From DATKFM01 sp963810485 (lineage in GTDB: Bacteria; Pseudomonadota; Alphaproteobacteria; Dongiales; Dongiaceae), in the NCBI GenBank assembly GCA_963810485.1, contig CAWENQ010000007.1:496001-560000 (forward strand): DNA of 64,000 nt. Reading direction: 5' to 3'. Below are positions 56,710 to 64,000 of this stretch, one piece after another. Within the stretch, counting starts at the first letter, position 1; each line of letters begins with the position of its first letter. Under the pieces are notes generated by a model. It was not told the DNA's origin, searched no databases, and worked only from the letters and a program-made list of their open reading frames with translations. A program made the position numbers and the translations under genes.

Positions 56710-57366
56710 ATGGGCGTGCAGAATCAACGCCAGGGTCTTCCGCCGCTGCGGACCACGCCGGATCTCATCGCCGACGAGCTGCGTGCGGAAATCACCCGCG
56801 GCGAGCCGCCGCCGGGCCATGCGCTGCGGCAGGAGGAGCTCGCCGCCCGCTTCGGCGTCAGCCGGTTGCCGGTCCGCGAAGCGCTGCGCCGGCTCGAAGC
56901 CGAGGGCCTGCTGGTGGTTCATCCCAACCGCGGCGCTTTTGTTTCACAGCTCGACGCCGGCGAAGTCCGCGAGATCTACGATCTACGCATCCTGCTCGAG
57001 GGCGATTTGCTGGTCCGCTCGATCAAGCGGATGAAGGATGACGATATCAGGGCGATCGAGAACGTGATGCTGCGGGCGGAGCGGCAGGCGCGCGGACAGG
57101 CCTGGAGCGAGCTCGATGATGAATTCCATGCCGCGCTCTACGAGCCCGCCGCGCGGCCGCGGCAGCTCGCCATGGTGATGTCGCTGCGCGGCACGGTGAA
57201 GAACTATCAGCATGCCCATGCGGCGCTCCCGGCCAGCACCCGTGACTGGCTTCGCGATCACCGGGCGCTCGTCGAGGCTTGCCGCGACCGGGATAGCCGC
57301 CAGGCCCGGCGGCATCTGGAGGATCACCTGGAGCGCGCGGCGGCGGTGGTGATCAGCCGGCTTTGA
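56710..57366 (+). CDS. GntR-family (FadR/FCD subfamily) transcriptional regulator
   Basis: A 218-residue regulator. Winged helix: DLIADELRAEITRGEPPPGHAL, HTH EELAARFGVSRLPVREALRRLE, wing GLLVVHPNRGAFV. The FCD ligand domain has the metal-binding-type positions in ELDDEFHAAL and DHRALVEACRDRD..ARRHLEDH. ATG 56710 is preferred over the in-frame ATG at 56665, which lies inside the operator palindrome. It probably controls itself and osmC. Confidence 0.9.
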   Translation: MGVQNQRQGLPPLRTTPDLIADELRAEITRGEPPPGHALRQEELAARFGVSRLPVREALRRLEAEGLLVVHPNRGAFVSQLDAGEVREIYDLRILLEGDLLVRSIKRMKDDDIRAIENVMLRAERQARGQAWSELDDEFHAALYEPAARPRQLAMVMSLRGTVKNYQHAHAALPASTRDWLRDHRALVEACRDRDSRQARRHLEDHLERAAAVVISRL

Positions 57367-57406
57367 TGCGCCGGCCGAACCACATCCCCATCGACGGTCT
57401 CCCGGC

Positions 57407-58305
57407 TCAGAACAGCGCGACGCCGGGCGTGTTGGTGCGGGTGCGGTAGAGCGACGTGGCGGCGGTGATGTAGAGGGTCTTGAGGTCGTCATCGCCCCAG
57501 GTGAAGTTGGCCACGGTCTCCGGGGTCACGATGGCGCCGAGCGGGCGCGCGTCGGGCGCGAAGACATGGATGCGGCCCTGGTCGCGGCAGTCGCAGCAAT
57601 AGAGATTGCCGGCGCTGTCGATCTTCATGCCGTCGGGCGCGGCCTGGCCGTCCTGCTTGACCTCGGCCCAGACGGCGCCGCCCGAGAGCAGCCCGTCGGG
57701 CTTGACGTCGAAGCCGCGCACATGGCCGCGGTCGGTGTCATTGACGAACAGCCGCGTCTCGTCGCGGGAGAAGCAGAGGCCGTTGGGCTGGCCGAAATCG
57801 TCGGCCAACAGCGTCAGGCCGGTGCCGTCGTCGCGCACCCGGTAGACGCCGCGGAACGCCAGCTCGGTCGGCCGCTCGAGGCCGAAATCCCGGGTGCGGC
57901 CATAGGTGGGATCGCTGAAGTAGATCCAGCCGTCGCTCTTCACCACGATGTCGTTGGGACTGTTGAGCTGCTGGCCCTTGTAGTGGGTGGCGAGGATGGT
58001 GATGGAGCCGTCGGCTTCCGTGCGCGTCACCCGGCTGGTGGCATGCTCGCAGGACAGCATGCGGCCGGTGCGGTCGTAGGTGTGGCCGTTGGCCTTGTTC
58101 GACGGCTTGCGGAACGAGGCCGATCGCCGCCGGCAGCACTCCAGCGATGCATCTGATCGCCGGGGATGTCGCTGAAGGTCAGGTGCCGCGCGCGCGGATG
58201 CCAGATCGGCCCTTCGGTGAAGCCGAAGCCGGTCGCCAGTTTCTCGAAGGCGATGGCGCCGCCGACGACCTGGCGGAATCGTTCGTCATGGATTTCGGCG
58301 GTCAT
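57407..58305 (-). pseudogene. SMP-30/gluconolactonase-family protein (one frameshift)
   Basis: A six-bladed beta-propeller lactonase-like protein of about 299 residues. N-terminal frame: MTAEIHDERFRQVVGGAIAF, GFTEGPIWHPRARHLTFSDI. C-terminal frame: NSPNDIVVKSDGWIYFSDPTYG, GQPNGLCFSRDETRLFVNDT, APDGMKIDSAGNLYC, with the metal-ligand type N and D residues of the family. A missing base near 58118 separates them; adding one gives 300 codons. It likely hydrolyses a sugar lactone. Confidence 0.82.
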
Positions 58306-58447
58306 CGCCAGGCTCCTTCTTGCTAGCACTCCGGTTGGTTTCCCGAACTCTAGGTGCGGGCCATCGGGGAGTCCATTGCGGGCGCGATTAGAGCCTCGCG
58401 CAATCAGGCCGATCAGCTAAGATGCCGTCCGATCGGGAGGGGTTTCC

Positions 58448-60193
58448 TTGCAGCAGGACCAGCGCAGGCTTGCGGCCATTCTGGCGGCCGATGTCGCCGG
58501 ATATTCGCGGCTGATGGCCGCGGATGAGGCGGGCACGCTGGCGCAGCTCCGCCGGCTGCGCGCAGAAGTGATCGAGCCCAGGATTGCGGCGTATCAGGGT
58601 CATGTCGTGGGTTCCGCCGGCGACAGCCTGCTGATCGAGTTCGCCAGCGCCGTGAACGCCGTGCAATGCGCCGTCGAGCTGCAGGCCGGGTTGGCCGAAC
58701 GCAATGCGGACCTGCCTGAGTCTCGGCGCATGGCGTTCCGCATGGGCGTCAATTTGGGCGATGTGATCGCCGGCGACGGCACGATCCATGGCGACGGGGT
58801 GAATGTGGCGGCGCGGCTGGAGAAGCTCGCGGCGCCCGGTACGGTCTGCATCGGGCAAAGCATCCTCGACCAGGTCAAGGGCAAGCTGCCCTACCGCTAT
58901 GACGATCTGGGCGCACAGCGGCTGCACAACATCGCGGATCCGGTGCGGGCTTTCCGCGTGGCTGCAGCAAAGCAGGAACCAGGCGCGCGTCCGGACGGCA
59001 AGGTAACAGCTGCCGCGGAGGACATGCCTTCGATCGCCGTGCTGCCCTTCACCAACATGAGCGGCGATCCGGAGCAGGAATATTTCTCCGACGGCATCAC
59101 CGAGGACATCATCACCGAGCTGAGCCGCTATCGCTACCTGTTCGTCATCGCCCGCAATTCCTCCTTCACCTACAAGGGCCGCGCCGCGAACGTCCAGGAG
59201 ATCGGCCGCGCGCTCGGCGTGCGCTATGTCGCCGAGGGCAGCGTGCGCCGCGCCGGCAACCGGGTGCGGGTGACGGCGCAGCTCGTGGATGCGCGGAGCG
59301 GCAATCACCTGTGGGCCGAGCGCTACGACAGGGATCTCGCGGACATCTTCGCGGTGCAGGACGAGGTCACGCGGGCCATCGTCACCAACATCGCACCGAT
59401 GCTGGTCGCCGACTCGTTGCAGCTCGCAACGCGCAAGCCGCCGGAAGACATGCGGGCCTATGACTATTATCTAAAGTCCAAGGCGCTGGTGGAGATGGCC
59501 AATACGGCCGCGGACCTGACCGCCGCCGACGATCTCAGCGACCGCGCCGTCGCCATAGACCCCACTTTCGCCCGCGCCTATGCCACCAAGGCGTTCTCTC
59601 AGATCGTCGCCGTCATGATCTTCGAATTCGAGGATGCCGCGGTAAAGCGCGCTCTGGCGCTGCAGCTCGCCGAGCAGAGCGTCGCCCTCAGCCCGGTGGA
59701 CAGCACCTGCAACTGGGCTGTCGGCGAGACGTCGTTCCAGCTCGGGCAGCATGACCGCGCGCGCACCTATATGGCGCGGGCGATTGCGCTCAATCCCAAC
59801 GATGCGGAACTGTACCTGATCTCCAGCACCATCGAGGCGGCCTGCGGCGACCGCGAGCTGGCGCTGCGGCACCTGGCGATGGCGAGCGAGCGCAGTCCTG
59901 CGAACCCGCAATGGCACAATTGGGTGCGCGGCATCACCCTGTTTCTGCTTGGCAAGCCCGAAGCTGCCATCGCCGCGTTCGCCTTCTTCGGGCGGCCCAA
60001 TCCTGCCCTGCTGAAATGGCGGACGATCGCGCTGGTAAAGCTCGGGCGGCTCGAAGAGGCCCGCGCCGACATGCGCAGCCTGCTGGCCATAAAGCCGAAA
60101 CTGAACGCCGCCGCGGCCCGGATCGTCATGGATTACCTGCCGGCCTGCGACGAGTATGTCGCGGCCTTGCGGCAGGCCGGGTTGCCGGACTGA
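58448..60193 (+). CDS. Class III adenylate/guanylate cyclase with TolB-like and TPR region
   Basis: A 581-residue protein. The N-terminal cyclase domain (about 5-175) has metal aspartates D15 in ILAADVAGYSRLM and D59 in VGSAGDSLLIEF, then GDVIAGDGTIHGDGVNVAARL. A segment at about 195-300 (SIAVLPFTNMSGDPEQEYFS, DGITEDIITELSR) is the TolB-like module common in such cyclases, followed by TPR repeats to the end. It is cytoplasmic. The start is TTG with a strong GGGAGGGG eight bases upstream. A candidate source of ligand for the cNMP-binding protein at 23.3 kb, although the two loci are 35 kb apart. Confidence 0.9.
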   Translation: MQQDQRRLAAILAADVAGYSRLMAADEAGTLAQLRRLRAEVIEPRIAAYQGHVVGSAGDSLLIEFASAVNAVQCAVELQAGLAERNADLPESRRMAFRMGVNLGDVIAGDGTIHGDGVNVAARLEKLAAPGTVCIGQSILDQVKGKLPYRYDDLGAQRLHNIADPVRAFRVAAAKQEPGARPDGKVTAAAEDMPSIAVLPFTNMSGDPEQEYFSDGITEDIITELSRYRYLFVIARNSSFTYKGRAANVQEIGRALGVRYVAEGSVRRAGNRVRVTAQLVDARSGNHLWAERYDRDLADIFAVQDEVTRAIVTNIAPMLVADSLQLATRKPPEDMRAYDYYLKSKALVEMANTAADLTAADDLSDRAVAIDPTFARAYATKAFSQIVAVMIFEFEDAAVKRALALQLAEQSVALSPVDSTCNWAVGETSFQLGQHDRARTYMARAIALNPNDAELYLISSTIEAACGDRELALRHLAMASERSPANPQWHNWVRGITLFLLGKPEAAIAAFAFFGRPNPALLKWRTIALVKLGRLEEARADMRSLLAIKPKLNAAAARIVMDYLPACDEYVAALRQAGLPD

Positions 60194-60227
60194 CCGAAGG
60201 CAATGCGACTGCAATAGGGGAGAGTTC

Positions 60228-60722
60228 ATGTCTGTTGAGGCGGTGAAGGTCCGCGCGGCTCTGCCGGCCGATGCCCCGGTGCTGGCAAAGATGATCATGG
60301 AGCTGGCCGTGCATGAGGGCTCGGCCGATGACGCGACATTCTCGGTGGATGATGTCGCCCGGGCCTTGTCCGGCGATCCGCCGCGGCTGCAAGCCTTGCT
60401 GGCGGAAGATTCAGCGGGCGCCGCCGGGTTCGTCACCTACACCATCGATTTTGCGATCTGGACGGGCGCCGACGTGCTCCGGGTCGACGATGTCTTCGTC
60501 AGCGCTCGCGCGCGGGGCCGGGGCACGGGCCGCCAGATGATGACCGCGATCGCCGGGATCGCATCCGCCGGCGGCATGACCGCGCGCTGGGAGATTGAGC
60601 CGAAGAACCAGAGGGCGCAGCAGTTCTACCGCGGCCTCGGCGTGGCGATCCGGGACAAGATCGTTGCCCGCTGGAGCCTCGAGGACATGCGCGCGATCTG
60701 TGCCCGGCGCGGCAATCGGTGA
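60228..60722 (+). CDS. GNAT-family N-acetyltransferase
   Basis: A 164-residue acetyltransferase: KVRAALPADAPVLAKMIMEL, GFVTYTIDF, VLRVDDVFVSARARGRGTGR (acetyl-CoA pyrophosphate loop R-x-x-G-x-G/A), EIEPKNQRAQQFYRGLG. The start at ATG 60228 has AGGGGAGAG upstream. Substrate unknown. Confidence 0.9.
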   Translation: MSVEAVKVRAALPADAPVLAKMIMELAVHEGSADDATFSVDDVARALSGDPPRLQALLAEDSAGAAGFVTYTIDFAIWTGADVLRVDDVFVSARARGRGTGRQMMTAIAGIASAGGMTARWEIEPKNQRAQQFYRGLGVAIRDKIVARWSLEDMRAICARRGNR

Positions 60723-60826
60723 TCGTCCCACCGGGCCCGCCCGCGGCCGTTATTGGTCATTTGCCGGCGGCGATCGGGGACCGGATAATCGAGGCGTTCG
60801 AGGCAACAAACGGAAGGGGACGCATC

Positions 60827-61285
60827 ATGGCGAAGCAGGCAAAGGCCGCGGCGGGACGGCGCGATCCCTATCGCAATTTCCGCTTTCGCGTGGAGATCGA
60901 CGGGCTGACCGCCGCGGGGTTCAGCGAAGTATCGATCGGCGAGACGGTGACCGATGTCATCGACTACCGCGAGGGCAATGAGCCGACCCATGTGCGGAAG
61001 CTGCCGGGACTGCAGAAGTTCGCCAATGTCACGCTGAAGCGCGGCATGACCGCGTCGATGGAACTCTATGGCTGGCATAAGCAGATCCTGGACGGCGATA
61101 TCGGCGCCGCCCGGCGCAATGTCGCCGTCACCGTGCTCGACCAGAGCGGCGCTGACGCGGCGCGCTTCATCATCCGGGACGCCTGGCCGGTCAAGTACCA
61201 GGCCGGCGATCTCAACGCCAAGGGGAACGAGGTGCTGATCGAATTGCTCGAGCTGGCCAACGAAGGCATCGAGCGCGTGCAATGA
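60827..61285 (+). CDS. Phage tail-tube-like protein (T4 gp19 family)
   Basis: A 152-residue protein with the contractile-tail tube signature: DPYRNFRFRVEIDGLTAAGF, SEVSIGETVTDVIDYREGNE, LPGLQKFANVTLKRGMTAS, WPVKYQAGDLNAKGNEVLIE. Such proteins stack as hexamer rings in phage tails, tailocins and extracellular contractile injection systems. No sheath, baseplate, spike or AAA+ gene is visible nearby. GGAAGGGGA precedes the ATG. The stop overlaps the next gene. Confidence 0.87.
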   Translation: MAKQAKAAAGRRDPYRNFRFRVEIDGLTAAGFSEVSIGETVTDVIDYREGNEPTHVRKLPGLQKFANVTLKRGMTASMELYGWHKQILDGDIGAARRNVAVTVLDQSGADAARFIIRDAWPVKYQAGDLNAKGNEVLIELLELANEGIERVQ

Positions 61286-61701
61286 ATGCCGTCCGCGCAG
61301 CAGGGCCGCGCCAGCCCTTCGGCAATATGCGCTTCCGGCTGGAGATCGACGGGCTGCCGGGAAGCGGCGCTCTGGAAGTGATCTTTCCGGAAGCGAGGCT
61401 GCTGCCGCGGGCGCGGAAGGCCGGCGCGGCGCAATATGGCCCGCTGATCGTCAGGCGCGGCCTGACGGTATCGCGCGACTGGCATGAATGGTGGGACGCG
61501 GCGCGGCGCGGCCCGAGACCGAAGAGGCGCGCGATCCGCGTGCTGTTGCTGGAGGCGGCGGGCGAAGCGGCGGCCGGCTGGCTGTTTGAGGGCGCGGCGC
61601 CCGTGGCTTATCACCTGTCGCCGCTCAACGCCCTCGGCAACGAGCCCGTGATCGAGACGCTGGAGCTGTCGGTCGAGTCCTTCGCGGCGATCGGCAGCTA
61701 G
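61282..61701 (+). CDS. Second phage tail-tube-like protein (T4 gp19 family, divergent)
   Basis: A 139-residue protein with the same fold in a diverged form: FGNMRFRLEIDGLPGSGALE, RKAGAAQYGPLIVRRGLTVS, WHEWWDAARRG, APVAYHLSPLNALGNEPVIE. The ATGA overlap with the preceding gene indicates a co-translated pair. In contractile injection systems two or more tube paralogues are usual, the second often serving as an adaptor at one end of the tube. Confidence 0.8.
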   Translation: MNAVRAAGPRQPFGNMRFRLEIDGLPGSGALEVIFPEARLLPRARKAGAAQYGPLIVRRGLTVSRDWHEWWDAARRGPRPKRRAIRVLLLEAAGEAAAGWLFEGAAPVAYHLSPLNALGNEPVIETLELSVESFAAIGS

Positions 61702-61757
61702 CGCGGCGGCCTTGCGCCGGCCGGGGGCTTACCGAATAGTCACGGCCGGAGGTTTCC

Positions 61758-62699
61758 ATGCGAATCCTGATTTATGGCGCCGGCGGCGCCGGCGGGTTCT
61801 TCGGCGCGCAACTGGCCCGCGCCGGCGAGGAGGTGATTTTCCTCGCCCGCGGCGCGCATCTGCAGGCGATCAGGCGCGACGGCCTGCGCATCGACATGCC
61901 GGAGGGAGAGATCGTCATCCAGCCGGCGCAGGCGACCGACAATCCGGCCGATGCCGGCAAGGTCGACGTGGTGATCCTCGGCGTGAAGGCCTGGCAGGTC
62001 AGGGAAGCGGCCGAGGCGATGCGGCCGGTGATCGGACCGGACACTTTCGTCGTGCCGCTGCAGAACGGCGTCGATGCGCCGGCGGAACTGGCGGCAGCTT
62101 TGGGAGCCGAGCATGTGGCCGGCGGCACCTGCGCCACGATCAGCTGGCTGACCGCGCCGGGCCGGATCCGCAGCGTGATGTCGAGCAACTTCATCCGCTT
62201 CGGCGAGCTGGACAACCGGCCGAGCGAACGGGTTACCCGTTTGAAAGACGCGTTCAAGCGGAGCGGCACGAATGTGGAAATTCCGGCCGACATCCAGCGG
62301 GCGCTGTGGAGCAAGTTCCTGGTGGTGACCGCGTTCGGCGGCGTCGGCGCGGTGACCCGGGCGCCCATCGGCGTGACGCGGAGCCTGCCGGAGACGCGGC
62401 GCATGCTGGAGCAATGCATGGAGGAAGTGCTTGCAGTCGCGCAGGCCCGCGGCGTGGCGATGTTCGACAACGCCGTCGCCGAAAGCATGTCGGTGCTCGA
62501 TTCGATCGGCGGGAATGCCACCGCCTCGCTGCAGCGGGACATCGCCGACGGCCGGCCGACGGAGCTGGATTATTGGAACGGCGCGGTGGTGCGGCTGGGC
62601 CGCGAGGCCGAGGTGCCGACGCCGACGCACAGCTTCATCGTCCGCAGCCTGCTGCCGCTGCATCTGCAGGCGGTGGGGAAGGTGACGTTTCCGGCGTGA
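61758..62699 (+). CDS. Ketopantoate reductase family protein (PanE/ApbA-like)
   Basis: A 313-residue NADPH-dependent reductase. The Rossmann motif is MRILIYGAGGAGGFFGAQLA, then VVILGVKAWQVREAA, the catalytic lysine in LWSKFLVVTAFGGVGAV, and LDYWNGAVVRLGREAEVPTP near the end with the E/N substrate residues. It may make pantoate for coenzyme A or belong to a general 2-dehydropantoate-reductase-like group; the genome context does not decide. Confidence 0.9.
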   Translation: MRILIYGAGGAGGFFGAQLARAGEEVIFLARGAHLQAIRRDGLRIDMPEGEIVIQPAQATDNPADAGKVDVVILGVKAWQVREAAEAMRPVIGPDTFVVPLQNGVDAPAELAAALGAEHVAGGTCATISWLTAPGRIRSVMSSNFIRFGELDNRPSERVTRLKDAFKRSGTNVEIPADIQRALWSKFLVVTAFGGVGAVTRAPIGVTRSLPETRRMLEQCMEEVLAVAQARGVAMFDNAVAESMSVLDSIGGNATASLQRDIADGRPTELDYWNGAVVRLGREAEVPTPTHSFIVRSLLPLHLQAVGKVTFPA

Positions 62700-62725
62700 G
62701 TTGAGGGGCGGCAATACAAAAATCT

Positions 62726-62879
62726 GTCCCCTCGCCCCGCCTGCTGGGAGAGAGTTAGGGTGACGGGCTTATCCGCCGGCACTGGTGTCTGGCAAAACTT
62801 CTTGATGCTCCTCGGAAATCGCGAACGTTGTCGGCACTCCCTCACCCTGCCCTCTCCCCCACTTCGTGGTGGCGAGGGG
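62726..62879. repeat. CCCTC-type inverted-repeat element, copy 5
   Basis: It begins GTCCCCTCGCCCCGC and ends GGCGAGGGG, with inner GAGAGTTAGGGTGA and CCTCACCCTGCCCTCTCCC halves, the same plan as copy 4 with a few changes. It lies between panE and the ligase gene. Confidence 0.8.
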
Positions 62880-62929
62880 TCATTTTATTTATCTTGTGAC
62901 GCGCACCTCAGTCGAAAAGTCCGCCATCA

Positions 62930-64000
62930 ATGTCCAAGCCCGACCTGCTTCATCCCGATATCGAGACATTGAGCGCCGCTGACCTGCGCCGGCATCAGGA
63001 CACGGCTTGGCCGCGGCAATGGGATTATGTTCGGGCGCGCTCGGCGTTCTACCGGCGGAAGCTGGGCAAGGCGGCCGCGGCGGGGCTGACGCTGGACGGG
63101 CTGCAGGACCTGCCCTTCACCGACAAAGAGGAGATCAAGGACAGCCAGGCGGCGCTGCCGCCCTTCGGCGACTATGTGGCCTGCGATGCGACAGATATCG
63201 TGCGGCTGCATCGCACGTCGGGCACCACGGGGCGCGGCATGAACCTGGCTTATACCCGGCATGACGCGGATCTGGCGGCTCGGCTCGGCGGCCGGGCGAT
63301 GCATGCGGCGGGGCTGCGGCCGGGGGACCGGGTGGTGCATTGCCTGAACTATTGCCTATGGACCGGCGGCGTCACCGATCACATGATCCTGGAGGCGGCG
63401 GGGGCGACGGTGATCCCCTTCGGCGTCGGCAATACGGCGCAGCTCATCGATGCCATCGTCGAGCTCGGGGCGACGGCGATACATTGCACACCTTCATATC
63501 CGGCGCTGATCGAGAAGACGCTGGCGGCGGAGGGCAAGCTCAAGCCGCGCGACCTGGGATTGCGGCTCGGGCTGTTTGCCGGCGAGGCGGGGCTGGACAA
63601 TCCGGCGTTTCGCCAGCAGCTCGAGGAGACCTGGGGCTTCGCCGCGCGCAATGCGAATTTCGGGCTGTCGGAGGTGATGTCGATCCTGGGCAGCCAATGC
63701 GAGCAGGGCAACGACCTGCATTTCCATGCCGGCGATGCGGTGTTCGTCGAGCTGCTGGACCCGGCGACGCTGCAGCGCCTGCCGATCGCCGAGGGCAATG
63801 CGGGCGAGCTGGTATGCACCCACCTGGACAAGCGTTGCCAGCCGCTGATCCGCTACCGCACCCGGGACGTGGTGACGGTGACGGGCACGGGGCCGTGCAA
63901 GTGCGGCCGCACCGCCTGGAGATTCCGCATCACCGGCCGCACTGACGACATGTTCAATGTGCGGGGCGTGAACGTGTTTCCCGGCGCCGTGCGGGCGGTC
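62930..64000 (+). CDS. Phenylacetate-CoA ligase-like AMP-forming enzyme (cut by window edge)
   Basis: 357 codons are open to the right edge with no stop. WPRQWDYVRARSAFYRRKLG, LPFTDKEEIKDSQ, the AMP-binding LHRTSGTTGRGMNLAYT, GLFAGEAGLDNPAFRQQLEE, NFGLSEVMSILGSQCE and RYRTRDVVTVTG are those of the PaaK family, which activates aromatic acids to CoA thioesters via an acyl-adenylate. The cysteine-bearing GPCKCGRTAWR matches the PaaK zinc-type loop. The C-terminal domain lies outside the window. Confidence 0.9.
   Translation, partial: MSKPDLLHPDIETLSAADLRRHQDTAWPRQWDYVRARSAFYRRKLGKAAAAGLTLDGLQDLPFTDKEEIKDSQAALPPFGDYVACDATDIVRLHRTSGTTGRGMNLAYTRHDADLAARLGGRAMHAAGLRPGDRVVHCLNYCLWTGGVTDHMILEAAGATVIPFGVGNTAQLIDAIVELGATAIHCTPSYPALIEKTLAAEGKLKPRDLGLRLGLFAGEAGLDNPAFRQQLEETWGFAARNANFGLSEVMSILGSQCEQGNDLHFHAGDAVFVELLDPATLQRLPIAEGNAGELVCTHLDKRCQPLIRYRTRDVVTVTGTGPCKCGRTAWRFRITGRTDDMFNVRGVNVFPGAVRAV

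Noticed and set aside
60827..61701. Prophage
   Set aside because: Only tube-like proteins are present; no capsid, terminase, lysis, integrase or other tail gene is visible nearby, and composition matches the host.

Overview
The window is a GC-rich chromosomal segment, almost certainly from an alphaproteobacterium near Rhodospirillales. The evidence is a short-leader outer-membrane porin, a LolA-FtsK-aminotransferase-UbiH block, a Rhodobacter-type smo polyol operon, and the CnoX/Lon-N/Trm112/DUF971 block. Both ends are cut through genes: a sulfotransferase on the left and a phenylacetate-CoA-ligase-like enzyme on the right. No rRNA, CRISPR array, transposase or integrase was seen.

Layout. 0-7.4 kb is housekeeping: porin, YggS, an L,D-transpeptidase-like protein, RibA, DUF427, an orphan response regulator, a metallo-beta-lactamase-fold protein and a methyltransferase. 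7.4-20.3 kb is a long minus-strand cluster. It joins a complete oligopeptide-type ABC importer to a polysaccharide deacetylase, a histidine phosphatase and four glycosyltransferases. Diverging from it (20.5-24.3 kb, plus strand) are a 905-residue ABC exporter-like protein whose nucleotide-binding domain has lost its catalytic residues, a stand-alone cyclic-nucleotide-binding protein and a small methyltransferase. I regard this divergent locus as the best candidate for an undescribed system. 24.5-34.6 kb is housekeeping again (XthA, peptidase C26, LolA, FtsK, aminotransferase, UbiH, pentapeptide repeat, cupin, HAD). 34.9-41.8 kb is a SorC-regulated sorbitol/polyol uptake and oxidation operon (smo type). 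41.8-46.4 kb holds small conserved genes.

46.4-52.2 kb is accessory in character: a HGGxSTG protein extended by repeat sequence, tRNA-Gly(GCC), an AT-richer segment with one SIR2-like gene (possible anti-phage defence), a truncated RidA, a RibD-like reductase and two tandem ArsR-SRPBCC pairs. 52.2-64 kb carries a ferritin-like protein, hypotheticals, a nitronate monooxygenase, OsmC with a divergent GntR regulator and a strong operator palindrome, an SMP-30 lactonase, an adenylate cyclase fused to TPRs, two orphan phage-tail-tube-like proteins and a ketopantoate reductase.

Two features run through the whole window. First, a family of CCCTC-rich inverted-repeat elements occurs five times between genes, and repeat sequence has become part of at least two coding regions. 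Second, many reading frames are broken by single extra bases, concentrated at 17.7-20.3 kb and 36-41.7 kb. Removing one base per site restores normal family sequence, and the gene lengths then come out as whole codons. Sequencing or assembly error is the most likely cause, so genes labelled broken here are probably intact in the organism.
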